64,000 nt of DNA from Actinomycetota bacterium (GCA_009699875.1 WLNI01000001.1:806001-870000), one strand, 5' to 3'. Shown: positions 10,301-20,666, counted from the stretch's first letter. A program made the numbers and translations. Notes: generated from the letters alone by a model not told the origin.

Positions 10301-11347
10301 GTGCCGAACGAGTTAGAAGAGTGGCAAGTCGCTGAGCACAAGGCTTTTGCGGTTGAAAGTCGAGATATTGACTATCTGGCCGCTCTTCTCGGATCATTGC
10401 TTTCGAGCGTTCCGCTCGCAATTGGTGTTGCCACAGGACACAGGACGTTAGGGCTCTTTGCGAGTTTGGGTGGGCTGAACGTTGCTCTCGGATTGTCGTC
10501 AGGGAGCCGAACAACGAGGCTGAAATGGGGGTTCCTCGCCTTTGTTGGAAGCACGATTGGAGTGGCGCTCGCCACTCTTATTCACAATTCCACCTGGCTT
10601 TCAGTGGTGGTGACCTTACTTTGGGTTGGATGCTGGGCGCTCTTGCGTGTCCTCGGTCCAGCAGGAATTCTCGTTGCCTTCATTAACTCTGCAGTCTTCA
10701 TCATCGTCAATGGCCAATCAGCAGGTCTTTCCGATGTCATTCCACGAACCGCTGCGTATGCGGTTGGTGGGGCGATTGCACTCGTTCCAATTCTCTTGAT
10801 TGTTCGTCCGCGGCCTGAGAATGAAGTGTGGTCAAACACCGTCGAGTGGTCAAAAATTAAAACCGCCGTGACATCGTGGAACCCAGTTCGCCGTCATGCA
10901 CTTCGCGCTGGAATCATTGTGGGGCTTGGAACAGCACTGTACCGAATTTTTAATGTCACCCAGGGGTACTGGATACCACTCTCAACCGTTGCGGTTATCC
11001 AACCAGATGGAAACTCAACTCGGACACGTGCGCTCCAGCGAGCACTTGGAACACTTGCGGGCGTTGCGATTGCTGCTGTCGTCGTTGCGTTCACTCATAG
11101 TGAGGTTGTCCTTGTTCTCTGCGTGTTCTTATGTTCAGGGGCCTTGTTTGCACTCAAGGATCGCGGGTATCACTGGCTGGTCATCTTGCTCACCCCTACC
11201 GTGATCTTCATGCTTTCTGCCGTGACGTTCGAAGGGTGGCAACTCATCCAAGCCAGAGTTGTCGACAATGCCATCGGTATCGCTCTCGCCCTCGCTGTCG
11301 TTGAGATTTGGGATCGTCTCTTTCAAAGGACACATGACGCACGTTGA
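10301..11347 (+). CDS. FUSC-family membrane protein (aromatic acid exporter-like)
   Basis: TM-rich, HALRAGIIVGLGTALYRIF...GYWIPLSTVAVIQPDGNSTRTRALQRALGTLAG. Confidence 0.8.
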   Translation: MPNELEEWQVAEHKAFAVESRDIDYLAALLGSLLSSVPLAIGVATGHRTLGLFASLGGLNVALGLSSGSRTTRLKWGFLAFVGSTIGVALATLIHNSTWLSVVVTLLWVGCWALLRVLGPAGILVAFINSAVFIIVNGQSAGLSDVIPRTAAYAVGGAIALVPILLIVRPRPENEVWSNTVEWSKIKTAVTSWNPVRRHALRAGIIVGLGTALYRIFNVTQGYWIPLSTVAVIQPDGNSTRTRALQRALGTLAGVAIAAVVVAFTHSEVVLVLCVFLCSGALFALKDRGYHWLVILLTPTVIFMLSAVTFEGWQLIQARVVDNAIGIALALAVVEIWDRLFQRTHDAR

Positions 11348-12560
11348 ATTAACCCTTGGAGCACCGGCAAGTGGAGGTGGATTCGTCGCACGAGGCGATG
11401 ATGGACGAGTCTATTTTGTCCGACATGGTCTCCCAGGAGAGCGGGTCCGTGCAGTCGTCACGGAAGAACATGCAAAGTGGGCCAGAGCTGACGCGATCGA
11501 AATTCTTGAGGCCTCTGGCGAACGTGTTGATCCACCCTGCGAGTTCGCAGGACCAGGAAAATGTGGAGGCTGCGACTATCAACACGCCTCTCGTTCCTCA
11601 CAACTTGCATTGAAAACACAATTGCTTCAAGAACAGCTCCGTCGAATCGGAAAATTTGATCTTGACGTCAAGGTAGAAGACGTTGAGTCACCGAACCAAG
11701 GACTCGGGACTCGAACACGTCTACGATTTGGCGTCTCTCCTACTGGTCAACTCGGCATGCGACGTCACGGCAGCCATGATCTGATTCCCACCCCCACCTG
11801 TCTCCTTGGGGTCTCGCCTCTTCAAGAAACAATGACGAAGACATCACTATGGGATGAGAGCGACGATGTCCTCATTATTGCGTTACCTCAAAGTGATTCC
11901 GTTGAAGTTCGGCGCGTGATGTTTACAGAGGACGAACATGATCTCATTGACGAAGAGGGAGACAGTGACCTCAGCGATACTGATCTTCAAGAAACTCATG
12001 TTGGGCAAATGTCATTCAGGGTCTCTGCGAGTAGCTTCTGGCAGATTCACGAGCAGGCTCCCGAGATTCTTGTGCAAGAGGTGTTGCAAGGTTTACAACT
12101 TTCGGCTGGTGACCACGTCATGGATCTTTACTGTGGCGCAGGCCTCTTTACGAAATTTATTGCCGACAGGGTTGGTCCATTTGGATCAGTTATTGGTATC
12201 GAGTCATCTCAAAGCGCAGTTGAAGATGCCACAAGAAATCTGGTTGAGTACCCCTGGACCTATATTCAACACGCCAGTGTGAATAAACGATCGATCGCAC
12301 ACGCTTCCCCACTTTCGACTCATGCGGTCCTTGACCCACCGAGAAGTGGAAATGATCGCTCTGCCTTGCTGGCCCTCAACGATCTTGAACACCTGCGGCG
12401 AATTGTTTCAGTATCGTGCGACCCAGCCACCTTCGCCAGAGACCTTCGAATCCTCGTTGATCTCGGGTGGGAAATTGTTTCACTCAGAGCCTTCGATCTC
12501 TTCCCAATGACCGAACACCTCGAGTGCACGGCAGTCTTAGGTCGATCAATCGCTCATTGA
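11334..12560 (+). CDS. 23S rRNA (uracil-5-)-methyltransferase, RumA/RlmD-like
   Basis: TRAM-like N-terminus, CEFAGPGKCGGCDYQH Fe-S Cys motif, DLYCGAGLFTKFIA, DPPRSG, SCDPATFARDL; start set at MTHVELTLG. Confidence 0.88.
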   Translation: MTHVELTLGAPASGGGFVARGDDGRVYFVRHGLPGERVRAVVTEEHAKWARADAIEILEASGERVDPPCEFAGPGKCGGCDYQHASRSSQLALKTQLLQEQLRRIGKFDLDVKVEDVESPNQGLGTRTRLRFGVSPTGQLGMRRHGSHDLIPTPTCLLGVSPLQETMTKTSLWDESDDVLIIALPQSDSVEVRRVMFTEDEHDLIDEEGDSDLSDTDLQETHVGQMSFRVSASSFWQIHEQAPEILVQEVLQGLQLSAGDHVMDLYCGAGLFTKFIADRVGPFGSVIGIESSQSAVEDATRNLVEYPWTYIQHASVNKRSIAHASPLSTHAVLDPPRSGNDRSALLALNDLEHLRRIVSVSCDPATFARDLRILVDLGWEIVSLRAFDLFPMTEHLECTAVLGRSIAH

Positions 12561-12583
12561 GAATACGAGACATTTCTCTACCC

Positions 12584-13834
12584 TCAGCTTGATATTCGTC
12601 CCATCCCGCCCATGGAATACGCACTTTCGGCGTGTTGGCTCAAGTCCAGACCAGTGAACTCTTCTTCAGGAGTGACTCTGAGTCCAATGGTCAAATCGAT
12701 GACTTTCGCGATCACCCACGTTGCACTGAATGAGAAGACCATCACCACGAGAGCAGCGAGAAGTTCAACGCCGAAGAAGTGAAATCCACCACCAGTAAAG
12801 AGCCCGTTCGCACCAGCAGCATTCACTGACTTTGTCGCCAGAAGGCCTAAGAGCACCATCCCAACAAGTCCTCCGACGCCGTGAACTCCCAAGACGTCAA
12901 GAGAGTCGTCATAGCGAAAGCGGAATTTAATCCGAACCGCCATCGCACAGACCAGCCCTCCAAGAAGCCCAATTAAAAGTGCCGCCATGGGAGTGACAAA
13001 ACCCGCACACGGAGTAATTGCAACCATCCCCGCGACCGCACCAGATGCCGCACCCAATGTCGTCGGATATGACTCTTTCACTTTTTCAAAAATCAACCAT
13101 CCAAGCAATCCAGCAGCTGCGGCACACTGAGTATTCACGAACGCATGGACTGCCACGCTATTCATCGCGAGTGAAGATCCCGCGTTGAATCCAAACCATC
13201 CGAACCAGAGAATCCCGACGCCTAAGAGACTCAGAGGGACCGAATGCGGCGCCATCTGATCTTTGGGCCAGCCGCTTCTCTTGCCGAGGACGAGGACCAC
13301 GGCCAGCGTAGAGAACCCTGACGTGATCTCTACAACTGTTCCACCGGCAAAGTCCAAGACGCCAAGCTTGGCCAGCCACCCTTCGGGGCTAAACACCCAG
13401 TGCGCAATGGGTGAGTACACAAGGAGAAGCCAGACACTAATGAGAAGCACGAAAGCGGGAAATTTAATACGGTCGACGGTTCCACCACTAATGAGAGCCG
13501 CAGTAATGATGGCAAACATCATTTGGTACACAAGGATCGACATGGGCGAGGCCATTACTCCATGGAAACCGGGAAGTTCATTTCCAATATTTGCGAATCC
13601 CGCCAGAGAGAATCCCCCGATCAAACCGCCACCGAGATCTGTACCAAAGGCGAGAGAACCTGCGATAAGCACCCACAAAATTGTGACCAGTGACATGGCC
13701 ACCAAGTTGTTCATCATGACTGAGAGCACATTCTTTGAGCGAACCATGCCGCCGTAAAAGAGCGCGAGCCCTGGAGTCATAAAAAGAACCAGTGCCGCTG
13801 ATACCAACACCCACATCGTGTCAACCGTGTTCAT
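12584..13834 (-). CDS. amt: ammonium transporter Amt
   Basis: TPGLALFYGGMVRSKNVL, DFAGGTVVEITSG, GWFGFNAGS, DVLGVHGVGG motifs. Confidence 0.95.
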   Translation of the reverse strand: MNTVDTMWVLVSAALVLFMTPGLALFYGGMVRSKNVLSVMMNNLVAMSLVTILWVLIAGSLAFGTDLGGGLIGGFSLAGFANIGNELPGFHGVMASPMSILVYQMMFAIITAALISGGTVDRIKFPAFVLLISVWLLLVYSPIAHWVFSPEGWLAKLGVLDFAGGTVVEITSGFSTLAVVLVLGKRSGWPKDQMAPHSVPLSLLGVGILWFGWFGFNAGSSLAMNSVAVHAFVNTQCAAAAGLLGWLIFEKVKESYPTTLGAASGAVAGMVAITPCAGFVTPMAALLIGLLGGLVCAMAVRIKFRFRYDDSLDVLGVHGVGGLVGMVLLGLLATKSVNAAGANGLFTGGGFHFFGVELLAALVVMVFSFSATWVIAKVIDLTIGLRVTPEEEFTGLDLSQHAESAYSMGGMGRISS

Positions 13835-13864
13835 TGCGATCCTTCCTATTGTTCTTCTTCACTT

Positions 13865-14224
<360 letters not shown>

Positions 14225-14451
14225 CTACACACATCCAAAATTTCTCTATCACTAACAATTAAATAGTTTCGAGCTATCCGCTCCGTAGTTGTTCGAGGAT
14301 CTTTATATCAAATAGGGGCTGACGAGGACTGATCTCCTGTGACTCTGGAATCGAATTCGCGCTCAGAAAAACTATGGCCACTGTCCCCCCTTTCTTTCGA
14401 CAATGTTACCTATTCGCCCTTCCAACTGCCTTCTTCGTAGATTTCAAACAA

Positions 14452-15687
14452 CTATGACCCATCTTGGATCTGCGGGACGACAGCTCTCCCTGAGATTGGG
14501 GCCCAGGCGATGACGACACCGACAAGGAACAACGCCATCACCACCCCCGAAGCCACATAAGGGATGGCATGGCCAAGGCCGAACAAGGCTCCAGAGATCG
14601 CCGCCGTCAAAGCGATCATGGCGGTCTGGCTGGTGGCGAATATTCCCTGAACGCGTCCGAGTTCTTGAGGCTGTCGACCTTGGGTTAGGAGTCCTTGAAT
14701 TGCGGGAAGAGCCATCGAAAACCCAATTGCTTCAATTCCAGGAAGAACAAGCAACAGGGTGACCGATGGGATAAACGGATACAGACACAGGAACACCAGC
14801 GACGCGAAGAGCCCAGAAATCGCGAGCACTCTGCGATCCATGTGATCAGCCATCCATCCACCAGCTCGAACAAGGACCACGTAAGGGATAGAAAAGATCG
14901 TCCATGACAGGCCGATCTGAAATGCAGACGCACCTTTCGAACTCATCAAAAGCGTCCACGTAGATTCATACACGCCAACCCCAACGCCGAGCGCTGCTCC
15001 CGCGAGAACTGCACCAACAAGAGCTCGTGAAGCCACAATCTTCAGTAATGGCTCGTGGTGATCAAGGCGAATGTCATGAGCCTTAATCGACGAACTCGTG
15101 ATCACGGGAACTGCGGCAACACAGCAGAGAAGAGCAGTTGTGAGAAAGAGAATGCCCATGTGACTCACGCCGACGATGGAGCCCAAGATAGGACCGATAG
15201 CGGTACCAGCTAATTGAGCAGAAAAGATTCGAGAAACTGCGCGTCCCCGACGAGCCAACGGAATAGTTGCCGAGACCAACGCCAATGCAGCTACTTCGAC
15301 AGCTCCTGCGGCACCACCTTGCAAGAAACGGAGGACTAAGAACCACACAGTGTTGATGGGAAGAAGAAATGCAGCTGAGCTCATGGCGTAGAGCGCGAGA
15401 CCTGCAAGGAGAACTGGTCGTTTCCCTGTTCGGTCAGCGGCACGTCCCGCAGGAAACTGTGAAACCAAACCGGCTAAGAAAAAAGCACTCATGGTCAATC
15501 CAACAAATCCTGTCGTGGCACCATGTTGCCGAAGATAAATCGGGAGCAACGGCAGGACAGCTCCTGCACCAAGCCACTCCAAGAAGACCACGACGCTTAA
15601 TCGTGAGACGAGTGTGTTCGCTGCGGCGACCTCTTCAGGGGTCTCTTCGAGGCCGGTCAGGGGATCGGCGTTGAGGTCATCAGCCAC
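14452..15687 (-). CDS. MFS transporter
   Basis: 12-TM-like pattern, GRAADRTGKRPVLLAG and RAGGWMADHMDRR loops. Confidence 0.88.
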   Translation of the reverse strand: MADDLNADPLTGLEETPEEVAAANTLVSRLSVVVFLEWLGAGAVLPLLPIYLRQHGATTGFVGLTMSAFFLAGLVSQFPAGRAADRTGKRPVLLAGLALYAMSSAAFLLPINTVWFLVLRFLQGGAAGAVEVAALALVSATIPLARRGRAVSRIFSAQLAGTAIGPILGSIVGVSHMGILFLTTALLCCVAAVPVITSSSIKAHDIRLDHHEPLLKIVASRALVGAVLAGAALGVGVGVYESTWTLLMSSKGASAFQIGLSWTIFSIPYVVLVRAGGWMADHMDRRVLAISGLFASLVFLCLYPFIPSVTLLLVLPGIEAIGFSMALPAIQGLLTQGRQPQELGRVQGIFATSQTAMIALTAAISGALFGLGHAIPYVASGVVMALFLVGVVIAWAPISGRAVVPQIQDGS

Positions 15688-15821
15688 AACTACGAACCTA
15701 TCGAATGAATAGGCTCAGAGGCTCCAACGTTGGTGCGCCCGAAGGGATGAAACTGGGCACTGGGAATCAGTGTTGGCGCTTGCCTAATTCGCCTGAATAA
15801 TTACCGTCAGTGTGCTTCCGG

Positions 15822-16433
15822 TCATGGCCAATCAGGAAGATTTTGAACCGATCTGCTTTGAGGATTAAGTTCCCTAAGCCTTCTCACTCGTGCAATCGCG
15901 GCTTTTGCGATCGATGTTGCCGATCTAATGTCAATGATGCGAAATCCCTGAAACTCGAGGCCTAATGCGTTGGATGCCTCTAGTAAGTCATGATCCTCGG
16001 TGATCAATGTTTTGTGAGCGTACCTAATCGTTGTTGCTACGATCATTGAATCGCGCAGGCGACTCCTCGCCGCTCGATTGCCTTCGTTAGAACTTGCCGC
16101 ATCCGCCTGAGGTGTCTTTCCACTCCAAATGATTCCATGAACCTTCTCTAGCCTGTTTTGATCTTCCTCAGAGCCGAAAACCGACATTCCCAGTTGTGAA
16201 TGGCCAAGTACGTGCGCGCCCATCGGCATCGGGAAGTCCGATCTCAATTCAAGAAGTTCTTCTCTCTTGATCGGATTCTGTGCGGTCGAGAGTTCCATAT
16301 GGACGGTGTCTGGCGTTTGCAAATAAATCCACTCGAGCGAATACATCCGATGTAAATCGGCAAATTCAGGGTGATCGATGATATTGGTATCTAGGTACCA
16401 AGAAAGCCCCGTCAGATTGCGAGTGGGCGGCAC
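15822..16433 (-). CDS. PIN-like domain protein
   Basis: WYLDTNIID near N-terminus; RDSMIVATTIRYAHKTLITEDHDLL C-terminal acidic motif. Confidence 0.65.
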   Translation of the reverse strand: MPPTRNLTGLSWYLDTNIIDHPEFADLHRMYSLEWIYLQTPDTVHMELSTAQNPIKREELLELRSDFPMPMGAHVLGHSQLGMSVFGSEEDQNRLEKVHGIIWSGKTPQADAASSNEGNRAARSRLRDSMIVATTIRYAHKTLITEDHDLLEASNALGLEFQGFRIIDIRSATSIAKAAIARVRRLRELNPQSRSVQNLPDWP

Positions 16434-16564
16434 AAATACTCCTCTCGGTGATACTTCGTGAATCTCCGTTCGAATCTGATTAGGAGAAATATTGGTATCG
16501 GAATTAGTAAGAGTGTGGGTCAGAATTGAAGGTGATCTTCATCTTGAGTTGTGGATAGATGCTT

Positions 16565-17125
16565 TCACAATATTCCCAAAATAAGCACGGGAATATCTAT
16601 ATTTGAAACGCCTCGTTGATCTAGATCCCAAGTGAATTGTTCAAAGTATGAAACTCCGGAACTCATTTTATTCGCTAATTCCTTCACGGGGACGATCTCA
16701 ATTCCTGCATCGATTATTTCAAGATTACTAAAAATAGTCATCTTTGCGGCAACGTTGTAAACCATAAAAGAATACTTACCGAACTGAACTTCCACGCCTA
16801 GAGAGTCCTTAACGAAATCCATGTCTCGGAACGCGCCTTTAGTTTCTTTGTGTTGATAGTCTCCAACGTAATAATGTGGATAATCACATTTGACCCTAGA
16901 ACTGTGCCAACCCAATGGATTCAAATATTGTTTGAAGGCAGTATTCAAGTCAACCGGGGAGTAGAGCATTTGGCCAGGAGTGCGTAATTCTTTGCTCTCT
17001 TTGGTTTTGTGAGCCTCCTTATCGATCTGTTCAATGCAATTTATGATCTGCGTGAGTTGCGAGGCATATTCGCTCTCAACGATTTCCTTTCCCCCGGCAA
17101 AAGAGTATTGGCCGACAACCTTCAT
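16565..17125 (-). CDS. BglII/BstYI-like type II restriction endonuclease
   Basis: DFVKDSLGVEVQFGKYSFMVYNVAAKMTIF resembles the BglII/BstYI core; start at MKVVGQYSF overlaps the methyltransferase stop (ATGA). Confidence 0.75.
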   Translation of the reverse strand: MKVVGQYSFAGGKEIVESEYASQLTQIINCIEQIDKEAHKTKESKELRTPGQMLYSPVDLNTAFKQYLNPLGWHSSRVKCDYPHYYVGDYQHKETKGAFRDMDFVKDSLGVEVQFGKYSFMVYNVAAKMTIFSNLEIIDAGIEIVPVKELANKMSSGVSYFEQFTWDLDQRGVSNIDIPVLILGIL

Positions 17126-18096
17126 TTGACTAACCCCAACCACTCTTCGGGCACTTGAGAAACTTTCTCCTTGCCAGTTGGCTTGAATACCGGCGTCCCA
17201 ATGGGTCTAATCTTCAATGAACCATCCCTCATCTGTCCTATTCGATCAACTGCCATTTCGCAATAATCGGACTGTAAATCAGCCATGATCCCTCTGCGAG
17301 CGGCAATATCGGAAGCGAGCACAGAGGTTCCAATTCCTCCAAACGGATCAAGAACGATGTCATTCTCGTTGGTCAATGCCAAGATACAACGTTGCACAAG
17401 TTCGACCGGGAATTGACAAGGATGCGAAGTTTTCTCCGGGTGGTTCGCCTTCACATTTGGAATATCCCAAATTTCGCGTTCCCAATCTTGGGCAATAAAT
17501 GTCCAGATGTCGGAAGGATTCTTACCGAGAGGATTGCCAGACGGCTCACCTTTTTTGTCGCCCTTGTAATTTCTTTTACCAGGATACTTTGAAGGGACTC
17601 TTACCGGGTCCAAATTAAAAGTGTAATTATCTTCTTTCGTGAACCAAAGAATTGTTTCGTACCGACCTGAAAATCTCTTAGATGCATGAAGGCCATGCCC
17701 AAATGTCCATACAATCCTGTTTCTAAGTTTCAGTCCGTGCTTTTTGAAAATATTGTAGAAGGGAATATCAAGAGGGACTATCTCCCCTTTATTGACATAA
17801 TTTCCCACCTCCCAACAAAGAGAACCTTGGGGGTGCAATACGCGAATCAATTCATTAGTGATCGACATTTGTTCTTCTAAGTATTCTTCTAAGGAAACAG
17901 GATTCTCGTAGACTTTGCCGATGTTGTAAGGCGGCGAGGTAATCACCAGTTTGACGCTTTCATCCGGCATGGATTTCATCAAATCACGAGCATCTCCGTT
18001 GAAAATCACATGATCTTCGTTCGCGGAATTGAAGGTCGAACTGATTCCACGCTGATACGTATCGCCGAACGACAATGCCTGTTGATTAGATTTCAT
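17122..18096 (-). CDS. site-specific DNA methyltransferase (TSPPY type)
   Basis: LVITSPPYNIGKVYE, DPFGGIGTSVLAS, CQFPVELVQRCILAL. Confidence 0.92.
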   Translation of the reverse strand: MKSNQQALSFGDTYQRGISSTFNSANEDHVIFNGDARDLMKSMPDESVKLVITSPPYNIGKVYENPVSLEEYLEEQMSITNELIRVLHPQGSLCWEVGNYVNKGEIVPLDIPFYNIFKKHGLKLRNRIVWTFGHGLHASKRFSGRYETILWFTKEDNYTFNLDPVRVPSKYPGKRNYKGDKKGEPSGNPLGKNPSDIWTFIAQDWEREIWDIPNVKANHPEKTSHPCQFPVELVQRCILALTNENDIVLDPFGGIGTSVLASDIAARRGIMADLQSDYCEMAVDRIGQMRDGSLKIRPIGTPVFKPTGKEKVSQVPEEWLGLVK

Positions 18097-18187
18097 TCTT
18101 CTCCATGTTCGTAATTACCGACCTTGCCAAGCCTAATCGCAAAGGATGACAGAGGCCGGACAGCCGCCCGTCTACATCATGGAGTGG

Positions 18188-18261
18188 TGCGCTCGGAGGG
18201 ATTCGAACCCCCAACCTTCTGATCCGTAATCAGATGCTCTAGTCCGTTGAGCTACGAGCGC
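18188..18261 (-). tRNA. tRNA-Arg (ACG anticodon)
   Basis: Reverse complement: TCTGA-TTACGGA-TCAGA anticodon arm; body differs from the 10130..10203 tRNA at three positions. Confidence 0.93.
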
Positions 18262-18469
18262 ATATTCCCGAAGGAACGGCCCTCATCCTATCTGACAACC
18301 ATCACCCACTCCCCAAGTCCTCTCACGTGATGAATAGTTAAGAACGCCCCAGGCTGATAGCCAACGACAGAACCATAAATCCCTGAGATTCAAGAGTTGG
18401 TTTGGCGCGGAAATCACCTGATGATGGAGTGGCTCATGCAACGGATCACACTGGCGATTGAGACGAGGG

Positions 18470-19225
18470 CTACGACGGGGAGAAGAGTTTGATTCCCCCG
18501 GTCAGTCCAACAGGCTCCTTCATGATCCAGCACCGTCCTTCAAATACGCTCAAGCGATCCCGAGACAGGCGTGGCGCATTCCCTCCAACCAAATAACAGG
18601 CATCAAACTCAACTTCTTTATCGAGTTGGTGGAGAACATCGATAACTCTTTGATTGAACTCGTGTGTCGTGAGTGATTTTCGGGTCTTTTCTCCAATGAG
18701 TTCATCAAACGAGATTTGACCTTGCCGAAGATCATCAGAAAATTCCCGATGTGGCTGCAACTGGCCATCTCGAACAAGACCAGTTCCAATGCCTGTCCCA
18801 AGTGTCACGGTGAGTTCACAACCGCGACCACGCGAGCACCCGAGTGCTGCGACATCAGCATCATTCGCTACTCGAGTTGGTTTACCAAGTTTCTTTTCAA
18901 CTTCACGGCCAAGCGCAAAGCCATCCCACTCATTGCGAATGAGTCCATCAAACTCACTGCCGGGCCCGTCAACTCGAGCCAAGTTATCTGGCGAGATAAC
19001 TCGACCATCGCGTACAGCGCCGGGAAAGCCAATTGCCACTTGTGAAAACCCTTCAAGCTTTCGACTCGCCGAGTCAATGAGGCCAAGGAGGTTACGGGGG
19101 GAGACCGGTGCTTGCGTTTTACGGCGAACTAATGAAGACACAATGAGTCCATCTCCGTTCACACAACATGCCTTCAGAGATGTTGCTCCGATGTCAACAC
19201 AGAGCGTGGTTTCACTAGTGGTCAC
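18470..19225 (-). CDS. ROK-family protein (glucokinase-like)
   Basis: LCVDIGATSLKACCV, VAIGFPGAV, VANDADVAALG, TLGTGIGTGLV. Confidence 0.82.
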   Translation of the reverse strand: MTTSETTLCVDIGATSLKACCVNGDGLIVSSLVRRKTQAPVSPRNLLGLIDSASRKLEGFSQVAIGFPGAVRDGRVISPDNLARVDGPGSEFDGLIRNEWDGFALGREVEKKLGKPTRVANDADVAALGCSRGRGCELTVTLGTGIGTGLVRDGQLQPHREFSDDLRQGQISFDELIGEKTRKSLTTHEFNQRVIDVLHQLDKEVEFDACYLVGGNAPRLSRDRLSVFEGRCWIMKEPVGLTGGIKLFSPS

Positions 19226-19253
19226 TGAGAGGAGTCTTTACCGCTCGCTGCTT

Positions 19254-20630
19254 TTACCGAGTTGTGAGTGCAACATTGAGTTCTGTCACTCCGCGGAGGA
19301 CAATATTTGGTCGATACGTAACGGGTGCTGTTAGTTCAATGGACGAGGTTCTCTCAAGAAGTTTTGCCATTGTCACTCGGGCCTCCAATCTTGCGAGCGG
19401 TGCCCCAAGACAGTGATGGAGCCCGAACCCAAATCCAAGCTGATGGTTAGGTGATCGATCAAGCGTCAACCCTGTCGGATTCTCAAAGACACGGGGATCT
19501 CGATTCGCTCCTCCTAAGAGCAGCATCGCAAATGACCCACCAGGGATTGTCTGATCGTCAAGCGTGACATCCTCGAGCAAGGTTCGGCCAGTCAATTGCA
19601 CTGGTGATACGTAACGCATGAGCTCATCGACAGCGCTTGGCCAAAGCGAAGGATTATTTCGTAATTGTTCTTGAGCTTCGGGGTGCGCTGCGAACGCCAC
19701 GACACTGCCGGTCATCAGATTCACCGTTGTCTCATGACCAGCAACAAGCAACAAAATGGAAGTGGAGAGCATTTCAACTTCAGTCAGTTTGTCACCATGC
19801 TCTTCCGCCACGACCAAGGCAGAGAGAAGGTCATCACCGAGATTTTTTTTCCGCTCGGCGAGAAGTTCGAAAAAGTAACCAGTGAACTCCGTGACTGCAA
19901 GATTTCGGGCTTCGAGTACTTCAGAGGGGAGAAGAAAGTCTGGATCGAGGCCCCGGGCGAGCAGCTCTGACCACTTACTAAAACGAGTTTCATCTTCCTC
20001 TGGAACTCCAAGCATCTTGCAAATCACTGCAACTGGCAGTGGATAACACAGTGCTTGCTGGAGATCAACAGTTCCCGAGCCTAAACATGCATCGAGGAGT
20101 TCATTGGTTCGCTCTTCAACGAAGGGGAGCAGCTCATTGACCATCTTTGGTGTAAACGCTTTCGCAACAAGTCCTCGAAGACGAGTGTGATCTGGTGGAT
20201 CTCGAAAGAGAAATGGTCGTGCGTCTTCGACAACTTCATCCATTGCGCTCTTGTCATCCATTTCTTGCTCTTCTGAATACAAGCCTTCTGGTGCATAGGC
20301 AGGGCGCAACTTGGTGGCGTCTGATGAAGACTGTCTACTGCGCAATATGTTGAGGCAGTCTTGATGGCGCGACAGGACCCAGAAACCTTGAGCTGATTTG
20401 TGAATCGGATTCTCTTCCCTGATTTGGTCAAACAGTGGACCCGGCTCGCTCGACCACCGTGGATCTGCCACGTCATAAGTGATCATGTTCGACAGCGTAG
20501 TTCTGAGATATTTTCCAGTTGTCGCCGGCCCATCCGCATTCCTTCGTGGGGCAGCCCCTTGGGGTGCATCGCTCGCCATCTTCCCGGCTCTTCCAAGGAC
20601 TTTTTGAATGGTCTTGATGTAGTGTCGCAA
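19254..20630 (-). CDS. cytochrome P450
   Basis: AGHETTVNLMTG, heme motif FGFGLHHCLGAPLARLEARV; true start is probably downstream of 20630 (MASDAPQ or MITYDVADPRW). Confidence 0.93.
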   Translation of the reverse strand: MRHYIKTIQKVLGRAGKMASDAPQGAAPRRNADGPATTGKYLRTTLSNMITYDVADPRWSSEPGPLFDQIREENPIHKSAQGFWVLSRHQDCLNILRSRQSSSDATKLRPAYAPEGLYSEEQEMDDKSAMDEVVEDARPFLFRDPPDHTRLRGLVAKAFTPKMVNELLPFVEERTNELLDACLGSGTVDLQQALCYPLPVAVICKMLGVPEEDETRFSKWSELLARGLDPDFLLPSEVLEARNLAVTEFTGYFFELLAERKKNLGDDLLSALVVAEEHGDKLTEVEMLSTSILLLVAGHETTVNLMTGSVVAFAAHPEAQEQLRNNPSLWPSAVDELMRYVSPVQLTGRTLLEDVTLDDQTIPGGSFAMLLLGGANRDPRVFENPTGLTLDRSPNHQLGFGFGLHHCLGAPLARLEARVTMAKLLERTSSIELTAPVTYRPNIVLRGVTELNVALTTR

Positions 20631-20650
20631 AACGTAGCGCTTTTGCTACA
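20623..20650. promoter_or_regulatory. imperfect 28-bp inverted repeat upstream of the toxin-antitoxin module
   Basis: TGTCGCAAAACG-TAGC-GCTTTTGCTACA, 9 of 12 arm positions pair. Confidence 0.4.
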
Positions 20651-20666
20651 CTGAGACATGTCTCAG
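20651..20666. promoter_or_regulatory. perfect palindrome CTGAGACATGTCTCAG spanning the antitoxin start codon
   Basis: 16-bp self-complementary sequence; ATG at 20658; TACACT -10-like hexamer at 20647..20652. Confidence 0.55.
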
